NCBI GenBank assembly: GCA_021234155.1
Contig: JAJEKV010000542.1
Span: 62,001 to 126,000, forward strand
DNA from: Isoetes taiwanensis
Taxonomy: Eukaryota; Streptophyta; Lycopodiopsida; Isoetales; Isoetaceae
Length of the DNA: 64,000 nt
Direction: 5' to 3'
In this document: positions 33,794 through 44,835 of the stretch, in pieces
Layout: every line of letters begins with the position of its first letter
Numbering within the stretch: position 1 is the stretch's first letter
Notes under the pieces: generated by a model
Told to the model about the DNA's origin: nothing
Seen by the model: only the letters and a program-made list of their open reading frames with translations
Databases searched by the model: none
Translations under genes and position numbers: made by a program

Positions 33794-36324
33794 TGTAACG
33801 GTCCTAGGCCCTAAGACTGCAGCATTGGTACTGCACATAAAGCATATATCTAATAGATTGGGATATATGCATTGGGATATATGCATGGCATATATCTAAT
33901 ATCCACATAAGCAAAGCCACATAAGCAAAACTATAAAAAGGGAAAAATTGTAGAAGAGGGCTTTTGTTGGTGGTACGTGAGGTTTCTTTTGCAAGAGAGG
34001 AGCTCCAAGAAGGGATTTGAGTTGCAGAGCAGCCGGAGGAGGCTATCTGGAGGCAAGAGCTTGCGTAGACGGCATCAAATCTTCCTTTCCAGGTGGGGTT
34101 TTATGCTGATTTTATGGATCATATGGTTGTTGTTAAGAGAAAAAGTGTTCATGCTTTGGGATAAGGATTGGGTGCTTATAAACTGCTGTGAACACCGGAT
34201 TCAGAGATAGCTTGTTAAGGCCTTGTTAATAAGATGGTACATGATCTTATGAAGGAGCTGAATTAATGCATATGGGTCATCTGTAAGCAACTCAGGAGGC
34301 ACCGAAATTGCTTCTTAGCAATCAGATCTGAGAGGGCGGAGGCAAATTTGAAGGAATTAAGTCTTCTAGCAGGAGTTTAAAAACCGGTTCAGCTTTGAGG
34401 TAGCAACAATCCAACTCCGAGACTCCGGAAAATGGGCTGCAATAGCATCCAAAGGGGCCGAAATTGAAGTTACAGGGCTGGTTGGTATGAATCAAGGGTC
34501 GTTATGGCTGTTCTGCAGTGTTTGAAGAGATCCTCCAGCGACCCAACTGCCCCAAAACGCTTCAAAATCAGCTAAATCTGGTCGATTTGGGCCTGGAGCA
34601 GATCGATTTGGTTGTGGGTCATAGCTAGATGGTGAATCGATGCCAAAACCAGAGCCACAGAGGCCGAACATGTCTATCTTGGTTTGCTTATCTGCTGTTT
34701 TTTCTGCTTCCTGTCATTCTATTGGGTTTTGGTTCTTATTTGTTGTTTATATTTAGAATTGCCAATTTGTTGCTTTGAGCACAATTGCTAGCAAGCTAAA
34801 AGAAATTAGAAAGCTAGGTAACCATAGATGGGATTGTGATGCACCTTGGTTTAAGGAAGAAGTAACCAATAGAGGAAGTTCCAGCATGAAGGTAACGACG
34901 GAATAATAACAAATTGTAAGAAATTCTATTAATGGTTGCATTTAACTAAGATATTATGTAATTTAAATCTAGTAAATCAAAGGTATCTAAGATAATTATA
35001 CTGGCTTGCTCCTGGAGATGGGGGCTTGCCGGGAGCTGCTTGCGGAAGTTCAGGCGATTTGCGGTCGAGGGACCCCATGGATTTCTAAGCAGGAAAAGCG
35101 TAAGTTGGAGGCGCCAGTTTGAGTGCTAATTAATTCATTAGCTAAGAAGTGGAACTTTAATATTAAAACCTTGAAACCATATCTAAGGAAGCTTAACTAA
35201 ATAATATGGTGAAGTGAGTCTTGCATCGACCTTATAGGGATATGGTTTGAGCACTATTTGCATCAACATTTGAGTTGTCATCGGGGTTTCCATCACCGAT
35301 CTAGCTACTTGGCATGGTTAGGTTGTATGGGCAACCCTCGACAAAGGGCTAAGAGTGTGATCTAGGCACATTTATAGTAAATTCTCTAATGAACACACAT
35401 GTTATGGTCTTTGAATTGTTCCAATTGTTGTTCTTGATATTATGTATGTACTTGGAACCTCCTCGGCCGGACTTCGAGGTTCGATTGGCCTGGGTAGTTA
35501 GGCATTCTCATGTCATCCGTGTTCTTTGTATCTATGCTTTCTGTGACTGGGCGTGGCTTCCTCATGGGCGTAGCTTCCGGTGAGGTTGTGCACGTCAACT
35601 CCCGTGACTCCATGGTAAGAGGTCCTCCGCCGGGCGTGGGTCGGGAAGGGTATCGATACGAGGTTCACCCACCAACTCGCCAAGCGGGGCTCTCGGAATG
35701 AGGTGGCCCAGGGCATTTCTCTGCTAACGAGGGCCTGCTTGTAGGGTTTTGAGCTTCCCATTGTCGGGAGCTTTGTTATGTTGTTTTGGTACTTTGGCTT
35801 TTGTGTTCTTGCTCGGACTCTTATGATATTTCTTTTGTTGTCATTGTCTAGCACCGCACCATAGTCTCTTGTATATTTGGAATTGTCTATGTTCTTGTTA
35901 TCCAAGATGCCCGAGTGTTTCCATATGCAGCGATGCGCCTACTGGGATCCCCACTTAGTCCACGAGGACTAACCCGGTGAGTGCATGTGCAAAGTGAACC
36001 CCGCAAGGTGGCGGCCAAGTTGATGGTGGCAATGTGGCCGGGAATCGTGCTTGAATTCTAGAGCTAGCAGTTTCTGTTGAATTGCTCAGTGCTATTGTGC
36101 ATGTATATTATAACACATTGTAAATATTGAGATGCTTATTTGCTCATCTTGAGATTGTAATAATGTTGAATGCATGAGCAATGTTGTCTGTTGAGCATAA
36201 ACTGTGGATTTAATTTGCAAAGGAAGATTTAATTCTTCACCTAAATTCACCTGTGCATAAATCTAGTTGTAAGTCAGACAAGATCCCGAGTTGCCCGGAG
36301 GGTCAACTCGGCAGGCTCGTCACA
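33794..36324 (+). repeat. 3' long terminal repeat
   Basis: It is 2531 bp, starts TGTAACGG, ends GGCTCGTCACA and is followed by the duplication GTTAA. From 33794 to about 34990 I see only one difference from the 5' LTR (AAATCTGG for AAATCAGG near 34576). From about 35000 on, dozens of small changes cluster in CAG/CTG/CCG/CG contexts. Confidence 0.93.
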
Positions 36325-36329
36325 GTTAA

Positions 36330-37640
36330 CTAGTATCTTAATTAGAATTGCTAAAAAAATATTAGACCATTATTCATGGATCCACTTGGCTAGACCCAAT
36401 TGGGTGAGCTAAAACCAAGATTGCAACCATGAAGAAAGGATCCTAGAATTACAGCAATATAATAAAGCATCAAACACCAGGAAATAGAATCTCTACCTTG
36501 TTCAAGCAATTATCCAAAAAGTAGTTTATTGTGGTTCCTGTAAATAATCGAATAGTTTATGGTTGAGAAATCTGTCAAAACGACAATTTTTATGAGTACT
36601 ATCACAAATGATACTGGTATTCACTAGACATAGCAATAACAAGGTTGAGCTATCTCACCTATGGTTACAGCCAAATTTGTTGATATAACTTCCAAAAAAA
36701 AAACAGGGAGCATTGCATGGCCATGTTCTCAACTCCCAAAGATAAGCCACCAACCATGGCAATTGCAACAGGACCATTGTCCTCATTTTCAAGTGTCGTT
36801 TTATGCGTTGTTTTCCAATATAATACATATTTTCATGTGATATCTTTCCAATATAACACTAGGTTAAAAGACATGGTCTTAAAAAAAACTATGAGTTGAA
36901 AAGTTGAAAATAAGCATTGGTTTTTACAGTAACATTTAAAATCACTTATTGTTTTCAGCATTGTAACTTTTATACAATTTTCATCAGTTTGAAATCCTTT
37001 TTGCATCAGTGTAAAGTTTACACAATTTTCATCAGTTTCGAATCCTTTTGCATCATTCCAAATCCTTTTGCATCAGTTGTAAATTCGGGATTATATGCAA
37101 CCCATTTGTATAGGATTCTAGAAAGGAGACAATTGAAGCCAATTTTTTAGAAGCGTGCCACAAGAAATGAAGCTGGGTGCCAGCTTTTTGTGCAAAGAGC
37201 AAATTCATCATCCCCGTCCTGGACCTTGAAACCCATTCATCATCTCATTGTTTTCAAACTGATCATTGTCAACAACAAAGTCAACATCTTTGTCTTGGAC
37301 ATTTATATTCTCTGCCTCCAACTTCTAGTTGGGGCATATGAACAACGCCATCTGCGCAGGCATTCTTCATGGCAGATAAAGAAGATAATTTTTGCCTCTA
37401 AAGCATTTTGTTTGCCATCTTCTTGGCTTATCATTTTGTCTATAGATTCAAAGAGAGAATACATGGCTGCCATCTCCTGCTCCAGCCTTTTGTCGAGGAA
37501 AGTCAGACCCCTATCTACTCGAAAATCTCATGCACAAAACCTCTCACTATCGGAATCAAACCCAATGAAGCTGAGATCGCCTTCTTGAAGCCATCTATCA
37601 AAAATATGAAGATGATTCTAATCACTAGCAGCCTTAACAA
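36330..37640. other. No gene recognised; weak coding-like text on the minus strand
   Basis: Around 37300-37500 a minus-strand frame reads LTFLDKRLEQEMAAMYSLFE then SIDKMISQEDGKQNALEAK, which looks protein-like and helical. It is cut by stops on both sides and not recognised. Confidence 0.4.
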
Positions 37641-37652
37641 GTAAGATAAAAC

Positions 37653-38085
37653 ATTTGAAGGCCCGAACTTGATCAGTTTTTGCAGTCTGTGGCTCATTTA
37701 TGAGCTGATTGTCTTCATTGCTGCAGAACGATATTATGCAGAGGCTGCAATCGACGAAATTGATCCTCTTGGTTTAATTTGCCACAGATTGTTCAGGGTT
37801 CGTGCACAAACGGTTCATCTATCAAGGACCTTTCTAAACTTGGTCGAAATATGCAGAGTGTCCTCATTGTTGATGATAATCCTTGCTCTTTATGTCTTTC
37901 ATGCTCAATCCTTCCAATGGCCTGCAAATCAGTCCGTTTTATTCTGATGACAGGGACGAAGATCGAGAACTATTCTACCTTTCTCAGCTTCTATGTAGTG
38001 CTGCAGTGTGTAATGATATTATTAATACCATATGGAATAACTCGGCGAGCATTTAGAGCTTTGCAAATGGAGGATTTGGCTTCTA
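37653..38085 (+). pseudogene. Small CTD-phosphatase-like (NIF/SCP-type HAD) pseudogene
   Basis: With two or three frameshifts the plus strand reads RPELDQFLQSVAHL, YELIVFIAAERYYAEAAIDE, IDPLGLICHRLFR, GSCTNGSSIKDLSKLGRNMQ, SVLIVDDNPCS and, in a third frame, MLNPSNGLQISPFYSDDRDE. This order is the C-terminal two thirds of an NIF/FCP1-family phosphatase domain: the 'vFtAa.ryYA' strand, 'KDLs.LgR', the metal-binding 'iVDdnP', and 'NGi.i.pF.gD'. The N-terminal DLDETL motif was not found. The segment is uninterrupted by introns although broken by indels, which suits a processed pseudogene. Active relatives remove phosphate from the RNA polymerase II tail. Confidence 0.75.
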
Positions 38086-38289
38086 GCTAGTAGCACATTT
38101 TACAGAAGGCTTATTAGAAACTGACCCACTTGGTTTTGATCCTTAACCCCACAAATGGACTTATTTGACAATATGGGCCATCGCCATCGCCATAGCCATA
38201 GCCAAGAGAGCTTCCCATGGAAAAACATGCACGCAAAGGCCGAGCAGGGCAAATCGAAGACAGAGTATGAGCATTGCCATGGGAAAACC

Positions 38290-38372
38290 TGAGCACCAAG
38301 GCATAACCTGAGCTCTGTAAATCGAGCTCTGTAAACCAAGGCATAACCTGAGCTCTGTAAATCGAGCCTTAG
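38290..38372. repeat. 43-bp tandem repeat, two copies
   Basis: CCAAGGCATAACCTGAGCTC followed by TGTAAATCGAG occurs at 38293 and 38336, with an extra half unit between. Confidence 0.8.
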
Positions 38373-39302
38373 TTGCTGAATTCGACCTTGCCTCCATATT
38401 CCGGCCAAGCCATGCTAGCTGTTGTTCCTAGAGATAGGCATGTTCTAGCCTGGAGCCACCAGAAGATCCAAAACCCCACTGTCAGTCCGACCTCTGGAGC
38501 AATCGATTAGTGTAATTCAAAACCTTGTTCTCCAGAATCCGACACCTATCTGTAGAGGGCAAATCGAATGAGCGGGGGGCGGCTTTGCGGGCGAGGGGCG
38601 GATTGCTTGGGGGCAAGAGAAAGCAATGCCACTTCTTTTCTTAATTCTCAATTTTTTTTTTTACGATGGCGCCACACCTAAAAGCATTTAGTTTTTATTT
38701 TATTTTTTTTATAGGCACGCGTGTCGTGCCACACTTCCGAGGGGCAGAAATATTAGCTTCAAGCAGAAATTGAAGCTGGCTTATACATGTATTGATAACA
38801 TGCAAGTTTTCTACCCAACATATGCCGAGCAACACTTGGCATTGTTACTATCCTTAGATATTTATAATAAAATATTACATCACACTTTTCTCATTGCGAT
38901 TAAACTATTTACAGACTTCCAACTTATGCCCAAAGAATCTTTGGGGCTGGCGCGTTAGTCATACCATATAGAAATACGAAACTTCGGTTGGGATGTTTTA
39001 TAAGCTCAGGTACCAACGTGGAACACACTCAGAAATCGAACATGCCATTCAGTAGCTTTTAAGATCTATATTGTACGTAAACGACGTCTGGTTCTGTGAT
39101 CAAGCAAATAATTATCACAAACTTACGCAGGCATATCATTCTTGCATACCTAGGGTGGTCTTGGTGGCGGTGCTTAAAGGCATCTATTTCTTTATGCCTC
39201 CATGCAAGATGGTACGCAGGCAAATCAACGGCTGAGATGCAACCCAACGAGAGGTGGAACGTCCCAAGCGTTTAGAAGGCGAGGAGGCAAAACCATCCGG
39301 CT
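38373..39302. other. No gene seen; 5' flank of the EF-hand gene
   Basis: No frame was recognised. A T-rich stretch lies at 38651-38712. No clear TATA box is seen at a fitting distance from the ATG at 39303. Confidence 0.4.
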
Positions 39303-39722
39303 ATGGCGGGCACCATGTGGGTGGATGCAACGGCCATTCGGAAATTTGTGAAAGACGAGGAAGCATTTGGCAGAGTAGCAAGAGAATGGTTCGAGGCCGC
39401 CGACACCGACTGCGACGGACTTATATCCGAACCAGAGCTCAGAGGCTGGCTCGAAAGTTTTGATTTTATTGAATCGGATCAGGGGGTTCCCCTCCACAAA
39501 ACTAAAACGGAATTGGATGAAATCTACAAGGCTGCATTCCAGCGTTTCGACTCCGACCGCAATGGCCTTGTTGATCTGCATGAATTTATATCGGAATTGA
39601 GATCCCTCATCCTTGCCATAGCTGATGGCTTTGGTGGTGTGGCCATGCATATGCTTGTTCCTGGTCGTGATTCCCTCTTTGGAACCTTGCAACGCCATGC
39701 TGCCATTTTTTCCTCTCCTTAA
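39303..39722 (+). CDS. Small EF-hand calcium-binding protein
   Basis: An intact, intronless frame of 139 residues. It has two EF-hand loops with all ligand positions: DTDCDGLISEPE (about residues 34-45) and DSDRNGLVDLHE (about 83-94). Each is flanked by the expected helices (AREWFEAA before the first; IYKAAFQRF before and FISELRSLI after the second). The C-terminal 40 residues (IADGFGGVAMHMLVPGRDSL) are more hydrophobic and could contact a target or membrane. There is no signal peptide, so the protein is probably cytosolic or nuclear. Paired EF-hands bind Ca2+ and relay signals. Loop residues are canonical, so binding is expected, but the partner is unknown. An in-frame upstream ATG is not seen and the ATG sits in GGCTATGGCGG, a good plant start context. 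It is convergent with the FLA gene, about 690 bp from its stop. Confidence 0.85.
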   Translation: MAGTMWVDATAIRKFVKDEEAFGRVAREWFEAADTDCDGLISEPELRGWLESFDFIESDQGVPLHKTKTELDEIYKAAFQRFDSDRNGLVDLHEFISELRSLILAIADGFGGVAMHMLVPGRDSLFGTLQRHAAIFSSP

Positions 39723-39943
39723 GAACAACCCAGGTTTTTTTTTCTGGTGCCTATCTTGTATATTTCAGTTTTTTGTTTCCTAAGATGGACACGGTTCTGG
39801 AATATATCGCTCAAATTCTGAGTATCAGTTGCCTTTGCTCTTAATGCCCTCTTTTCTAATCTAAAATTCCACTATATATAAAGCATGATAACTATATATA
39901 AAGCATGATAAAGATAAGACTCATAATATAATAAACTGTGTCA

Positions 39944-40258
39944 AAGCATAACGTAGACTGTAAATCAGCCAGGCTTTATGCAAATGAACGTGTGCAAATG
40001 AATGTATGTCTCCTTTCCTAAAAGGACTCTTGTTCGTATACTAACAGAGATCCTTAAAATAAACTGCCAGATATATTTCACACACTAAACGAATGAAACG
40101 CTTGAAAGCATAACATAGACTGTAAATCAGTCAAGTTTTATGCAAATAGATGCATCTCTCTTTTCCTAGAATGACTCTTGTTCATATATTAACAGAGATC
40201 CTTAAAATAAACTGCCAGATACTTATATCTCAACACATTAAACAAATGAAACGCTTGA
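39944..40258. repeat. Direct tandem duplication of ~160 bp between two convergent genes
   Basis: AGCATAACGTAGACTGTAAA at 39945 and its counterpart at 40106 each open a unit that ends in CAGAGATCCTTAAAATAAAC, a short AT-rich part and AATGAAACGCTTGAA. The identity is about 85-90 percent by eye. A shorter repeat (ACTATATATAAAGCATGATA, twice) lies just before, at 39872-39910. Confidence 0.85.
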
Positions 40259-40408
40259 ATATAAGATAAAAAAATATATAACTCAATTCAGTCTTACATC
40301 TTTAAAAAGTTATTGAAAATGCTAACACGAAAAGTGACATCCACATGGACTTCAAATCACAAACTACAGCTACCTTCAGTCTAAAATCCCAAAATGAATG
40401 AATAGGGT

Positions 40409-41743
40409 TCAAAACAGCAAGAATAACGAGTACACAGCTGCCATAGCCAATTTCAAAAAATCAAATCCCGTGTAAGAGGCACTAGATGTAGGAGTAGTTC
40501 CACCTTGTTGAGAAGCCTGGGGTGCTTGAGAAACAGGGACAGCAGAAGGACCCATAACAGGGGCAGTTGGTTCTCCAACAGGAGCTTCCTTTGGAGCTAA
40601 AGATGGTGCAATAGCAGCTGCAGGAGAAAGAGCTGGAGGTGCAGCTATAGGAGATGGAGCTCCAGTAGGTGCGCCTGCGGCTCCAACTACGGTAAAAATC
40701 TCAGATGGAAGCAAAACCCTGTTGATAGAATAAGCAATAACTGGAGGATGATCAACTATAGTAGCCTGAACAGTAGCCTTATCTACTCCTGTATCAAAAG
40801 TCACAGATGATAGACTAGTTTGCGCCTGGGTCGCAAATTCGCTTTGTTGCTGAGAAGTAGGAGAGCCTCTGGAAATATCCAAAACATATTTTCCAGTTCC
40901 AGCACTTTGTGTTGCTACTGTAGAAATAGGCCCTACTGCAGAAACCAAAGAAGCCATGGTGTAGTAATTAGGTATTGCATGATACTGCAAGAGGGCAAGG
41001 GTTTGTGCTTTGCTCAAAGAATTTAAAACCTTTGAAGGTAGAGCATTAAATGCAGAATCTGGAGGGACAAGAAGAGTTACAGCAGATAATGAGGCAAGAG
41101 ATTGGGCCACTCCTGTGCTGTTGATAAGCCCTAAAAAGACTCCAAAATTGCCAGCATTTTGCAAAGTTGCAGTTAAATTTGCAATGCCTGTAGCTGCCCC
41201 TCCCTGACTGCCTATATCTTGTGGAATTAGGACACTATCGATCTGCAAGAAACTTATATCATATGGAAACTGAGTAATGTTGCTGATCACAGCGGCGCTG
41301 TAGTTGGCGCCCCGAACCGGAACACCTAGATGAATGGCACCCGTTCTTGCAACTGTTACATTTATGAACCCTAAATTTCCAGAAGCTCTTCCAGTGGCTT
41401 GGTAAAGGGTTGCAAGAAGCACACCTCCAGGATTTGTAATGCTTCTCAGCTCTTGCATATCCAAGTACATTAACAAACAATGGTACCTCAGAATGTCAGC
41501 CAGTCTTGCTGTGTTATTTGCAGAAGATCTAACAACAGGATCTAATGCAACATTATCTGGAACTAGCACAGTAATGGATGACCTTTGTGCTATCTGCTCT
41601 GCGACACCTGTCTCCTTTAATAGCGTGTTAAATGTTGAAAGAGTTGGAAATTTCAATAACACTGCACTTGGATCTACTGTCATTAATGCAGGCATGTGCA
41701 AGAATGATAGCTGTAGTAAAGCCAAGATGATATTCGCTGCCAT
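40409..41743 (-). CDS. Fasciclin-like arabinogalactan protein with two FAS1 domains
   Basis: An intact, intronless frame of 444 residues, the usual length for this class. The N-terminus (about 1-22) is a hydrophobic secretion signal. FAS1 domain 1 (about 26-175) has the H1 motif SSITVLVPDNVAL and the H2-region RYHCLLMYLDM. FAS1 domain 2 (about 185-350) has AVTLLVPPDSAFNALP and LLQYHAIPNYYTM. Several Asn-X-Ser/Thr sites (NNT, NVT, NYS, NIT, NLT, NST) predict N-glycans. Residues about 356-412 are Ala/Pro/Ser-rich (APTGAPSPIAAPPALSPAAA), the region that carries arabinogalactan O-glycans. The C-terminus is a small-residue stretch then FLKLAMAAVYSLFLLF, a GPI-anchor signal. FLAs act at the plasma membrane and in the cell wall, in adhesion, wall assembly and salt or root growth responses. 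The two-domain layout fits the FLA1/2/4/8/10-type group. The subgroup cannot be fixed without an alignment. Confidence 0.95.
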   Translation of the reverse strand: MAANIILALLQLSFLHMPALMTVDPSAVLLKFPTLSTFNTLLKETGVAEQIAQRSSITVLVPDNVALDPVVRSSANNTARLADILRYHCLLMYLDMQELRSITNPGGVLLATLYQATGRASGNLGFINVTVARTGAIHLGVPVRGANYSAAVISNITQFPYDISFLQIDSVLIPQDIGSQGGAATGIANLTATLQNAGNFGVFLGLINSTGVAQSLASLSAVTLLVPPDSAFNALPSKVLNSLSKAQTLALLQYHAIPNYYTMASLVSAVGPISTVATQSAGTGKYVLDISRGSPTSQQQSEFATQAQTSLSSVTFDTGVDKATVQATIVDHPPVIAYSINRVLLPSEIFTVVGAAGAPTGAPSPIAAPPALSPAAAIAPSLAPKEAPVGEPTAPVMGPSAVPVSQAPQASQQGGTTPTSSASYTGFDFLKLAMAAVYSLFLLF

Positions 41744-42779
41744 AGCCGAAAAGCTCTATTATTATCAGCAAAGATCAAATTTTACTCAGGCAGAAAATAA
41801 AACCGCATAGCAAAGTTATCAAGAAACGTAACTAAGAGTAGCTAGGAGTTGCATATAAAAGTTAGAACAAAACAAAAGGACTTTCAAGACAATAAAATAT
41901 GAACAGATTTCAAAAATCGGACATAAAAGCTTTACAGACAATAAAAAAAAATCGGACATAAAACTTTACAGAAGGACTTAAAAAATCATGCAGAAACCAC
42001 CAAGAAGGACGTCCTGAATACAAACGGACTAAGGCATAAAGATATCAAGAAGTTGGGGTGGAACTGACAGACTTTTTTTAGTAAAGACTAGCAAATGGTC
42101 AAAAATTACTTACCTGAACTCACCAGAATTCCTAAGAACTCACCTGAATCAGAGCAGCCAAATCTTTGTTAGATGAAAACGTTGGAAGAATTTGACCTAC
42201 AAGCGGGCAGCAAGCGGCTGATGCGTTGAGCGGGAGTCGGTGGAGAAATGCATGGCCTCCTCTTTCCCTTCTGCATGAATTGAAAGGGAGTTTCATTCAA
42301 CGTGGAACTTTCTATTATGGTATATATATCCAATACGTTTTGACTACTATAAGATATAGATGTGGTTAAATCTTCTGAAAATTCGCAGCATTTTGGTAAG
42401 TTACAACCGCTTTGTTCCCTATCAAATATGCTAGGCTGCGCATTTGGGGCTAATAATTTTTGCCTAAAGGAAGGGATGGCGATATTTCTCACTAGTAATG
42501 GTGAGCTTTCTTGGCGCGGCATAAGTTAAGAACTTGTTTGGACGGAAACCTTCAATTCATACTTCTTTTCATAAATCTAATATAATGGAAACTAATCCCA
42601 AAGCATACTGGCGACGTTCAACAGCGGTTTTTTTTTCTTTATTTTCCTACACATTTTCCTTTTTCCTTTTCCCCTTTTCTCATTTTCCCTGTACAATTTC
42701 TTTTTTCCTTCTCCCTTTTTTCTTTTTTTAACCCCCTTCAGTAACGGCTCGGGATACATTTAATCACCTTCGGTTCATA
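41744..42779. other. Upstream flank of the FLA gene; no further gene seen
   Basis: The 5' untranslated region and promoter of the FLA gene should lie here, read leftward. Two near-copies of AAATCGGACATAAAA at 41913 and 41949 are noted. A T/C-rich tract lies at 42630-42735. Confidence 0.45.
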
Positions 42780-43440
42780 CGTTTTGGGGATCCCGGAGGT
42801 AAAAATCCCGCCTTCGGGGATCCGGACCCTCCCAATGGGATCCAATTTCTTGGGGGACCCCATTTGGAGGACCGTTTGGAACTATGGGTTGCGAGGGGAC
42901 CCAGTAAAAATCCGCTTAGGGATCGGACCATTTAATAGTAGGAAACCCCCTATCCCATCCCTTGATTGTTTGGTTGAGAAAACCCCATCCCTCAGGGATC
43001 ATCCCCGGACGATCCCGACCGCCGGGATCCCCCGGAGGTGGCCAATCCGGGGAATGTTATTGGCCATTGTTATCGACCTCCGGGACCCTCGAACCCTAGG
43101 AGGTGGATCCCCTCCTCGGGATCATCCCAGGAGTGGTTGTTAATGGCGGACGTTATCCGCCTCGGTGATCCAGCCCTCAGGGATCCCGGCCTCGGGAGGT
43201 GGATTATCTCCTCGTGGATCACCCGCCATGGTCGTAGCTGGCGGATGTTATTCGTGATCCCGCCCTTTGGTATCCATGTGCCTCGGGGCGTGGATCCCCT
43301 CCTTCGAGATCACCCCAACGTGGGCACTAACAAATGGGACGTTATCCACCTCGGTGATCCTCGCTCTCTGAGTGATCCCCGGACAATGGGATCGGATCCC
43401 CTCCCGGGTGGCATTTAATGGCGACGTTATCGGGATCGGG
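42780..43440. repeat. Satellite-like array with ~92-bp period, rich in GGATC
   Basis: GACGTTATC(C/G) followed by (CACCTC or GCCTC)GGTGATCC recurs near 43149, 43238, 43331 and 43423. GGATCCCCTCC(T/C)CGGGAT-type text lies between. The part before 43050 has the same vocabulary (GGGATCC, CCCGGAGGTGG) without clear phasing. Confidence 0.7.
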
Positions 43441-43499
43441 CCGCTCGGGCCGTGGATTGGATTGGGATGATGCTTAATCCTAAAACCGTATACTCCCAT

Positions 43500-43862
43500 T
43501 TGGGGGGGCGTGTACTCCCCAAATGGCACCAAAATAACAAAATGGCACCTTAAGGATGCCATGGCATTTGCATCCGCCTAGCAAAAAAAGGGTGCGGCGG
43601 ATGCAAATGGTGCCATTTACATCCTCAAGATGTCATTTGAGGGTATACCGCCCCCATGGCACTCCCTCGGCATCCCCATATTTGCCCCTCCTGGCACCCC
43701 CAAATGGCGCCATTTGAAGGGTATACTTGCGCCCGGGCACCCGGATGGCACCATGGAGCCATTTGAGGGCTCCAATGTCACCCCAAATGGCTCCATAGCC
43801 ATTTAGGGGTATACCTACCCCCTCGACAACCCCCAAATGGCCATTTGGGTGGTATACCCCCC
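43500..43862. repeat. Array of CCAAATGGC / GCCATTTGG palindromes with GGTATAC
   Basis: The pair AAATGGC and GCCATTT recurs at least twelve times. There are fused palindromes such as CCAAATGGCGCCATTTG (43701-43717) and CCAAATGGCCATTTGG (43832-43848), and GGGTATAC near 43640, 43717, 43806 and 43849. A stem of 14 bp (CATTTGCATCCGCC and its inverse) lies at 43565-43578 and 43596-43609. It looks like the subterminal part of a DNA element. Ends were not found. Confidence 0.7.
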
Positions 43863-44608
43863 GCAAAATACCCAAGTAAAGAAGGCTTTTTAGAGGACTT
43901 ACGGGTATATTGGTCACCATTTTTGGTGAAAAAAACTATGGGCGACTGGAGTATATGGATCTTGTAATAATATTGCAGCGCCTCAAAAAGAAGCGCCCAA
44001 AAAACCCTATGCAAACAGCTAATGTACCTGAAAATAAATGATTGCAAAAAGCAGCTTAGAAGTCGCCGACATATCGAAGACCCCCGATCCACTTATTGAA
44101 GGATCTATACAAGCAACAAGATTAAAATTGAAGCGGAGTGTTCGCTAGAACTCCCGTTTCAAAGATTCCCTTAAAAAAGAGACCATGCTTAAAATTAGCC
44201 TTTTTTGGATAAACTTGAGGATTTCAAAAGGTTAAGTTTTTTTTTTCACCCATTTTGGCCCCTATTAAGTGACAAGGTTGTTTTTTGCAAAGAAACACCC
44301 TTGAAAATGGCACAATTTAGACATGAATACATAATCTCTAAAAGTGAGATATCAAAAACATCAAAATAGAGAAGAAAAATAATAATTATTTCTTTAAATT
44401 TTTCAAATTATATCAATTTGGCACCCTCAAAATTTGGTGTGTATCGAACAATACACTCGTCAGACGTCGCAACTGGGTATCTATCCTAAGTCTCCACATT
44501 TAGTTATTCCATCAAACATGTTTGACGTTCTATTGGCTGAATAAAAAACAAGAAGATAAGCAAGTAGATAATTGAACATTAGGACATATCAAGCGAAAAA
44601 CTTTTCAA

Positions 44609-44835
44609 AACAAAATTGTATTTCCGGAATACACTTTTGCTTTTCTAGAAAACAAGCGTGTATTCCGGAATACACTTTGAACACAGAAAGCAAAAGTGTA
44701 TTCGGAATACACTTTAGCTTCCTAGAAAAACAAACGTGTATTCGTAGAATACACTTTGGATCTTCGACCAAGAAAAAAATCAGTATTCTCGGAATACACT
44801 TTTGCTTTCCCGAAAGCAAACGTGTACAATCGGAA
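44609..44835. repeat. GTGTATTCCGGAATACAC palindrome array, left
   Basis: Five to six units of about 43-50 bp. Each has the palindrome GTGTATTCCGGAATACAC, then TTTTGCTTTCTAGAAAACAA, itself nearly palindromic. Units start near 44616, 44658, 44695, 44737, 44780 and 44820 and diverge towards the right. The spacing is regular, but the spacers are also repeats. Confidence 0.85.

Larger units (their letters stand above)
29764..36329 (+). mobile_element. Complete LTR retrotransposon, Ty3-derived, gag only (TR-GAG-like)
   Basis: The element is bounded by the 5-bp duplication GTTAA (29764-29768 and 36325-36329). Two LTRs of 2531 bp each start TGTAACGG and end in CACA. The internal part is only about 1.5 kb. 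It holds a primer binding site for initiator tRNA-Met, a Gag domain, a zinc-knuckle remnant, the first residues of a protease, and a polypurine tract. Reverse transcriptase, RNase H and integrase are absent, so the element must have moved using proteins of a relative. The first 1.2 kb of the two LTRs is almost identical, pointing to a recent insertion. Confidence 0.92.

Noticed and set aside
39225-39728. A 167-codon minus-strand frame over the EF-hand gene
   Set aside because: The plus strand encodes two canonical EF-hand loops; the antisense frame has no recognisable domain.
40820-41810. Plus-strand frames across the FLA gene
   Set aside because: They are antisense shadows of the intact FAS1-domain frame and have no domain signal of their own.
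44609-44835. A CRISPR-like look: palindromic repeats at even spacing
   Set aside because: The spacers are themselves repeated and palindromic, the repeats diverge along the array, no cas genes exist, and the context is plant nuclear DNA.
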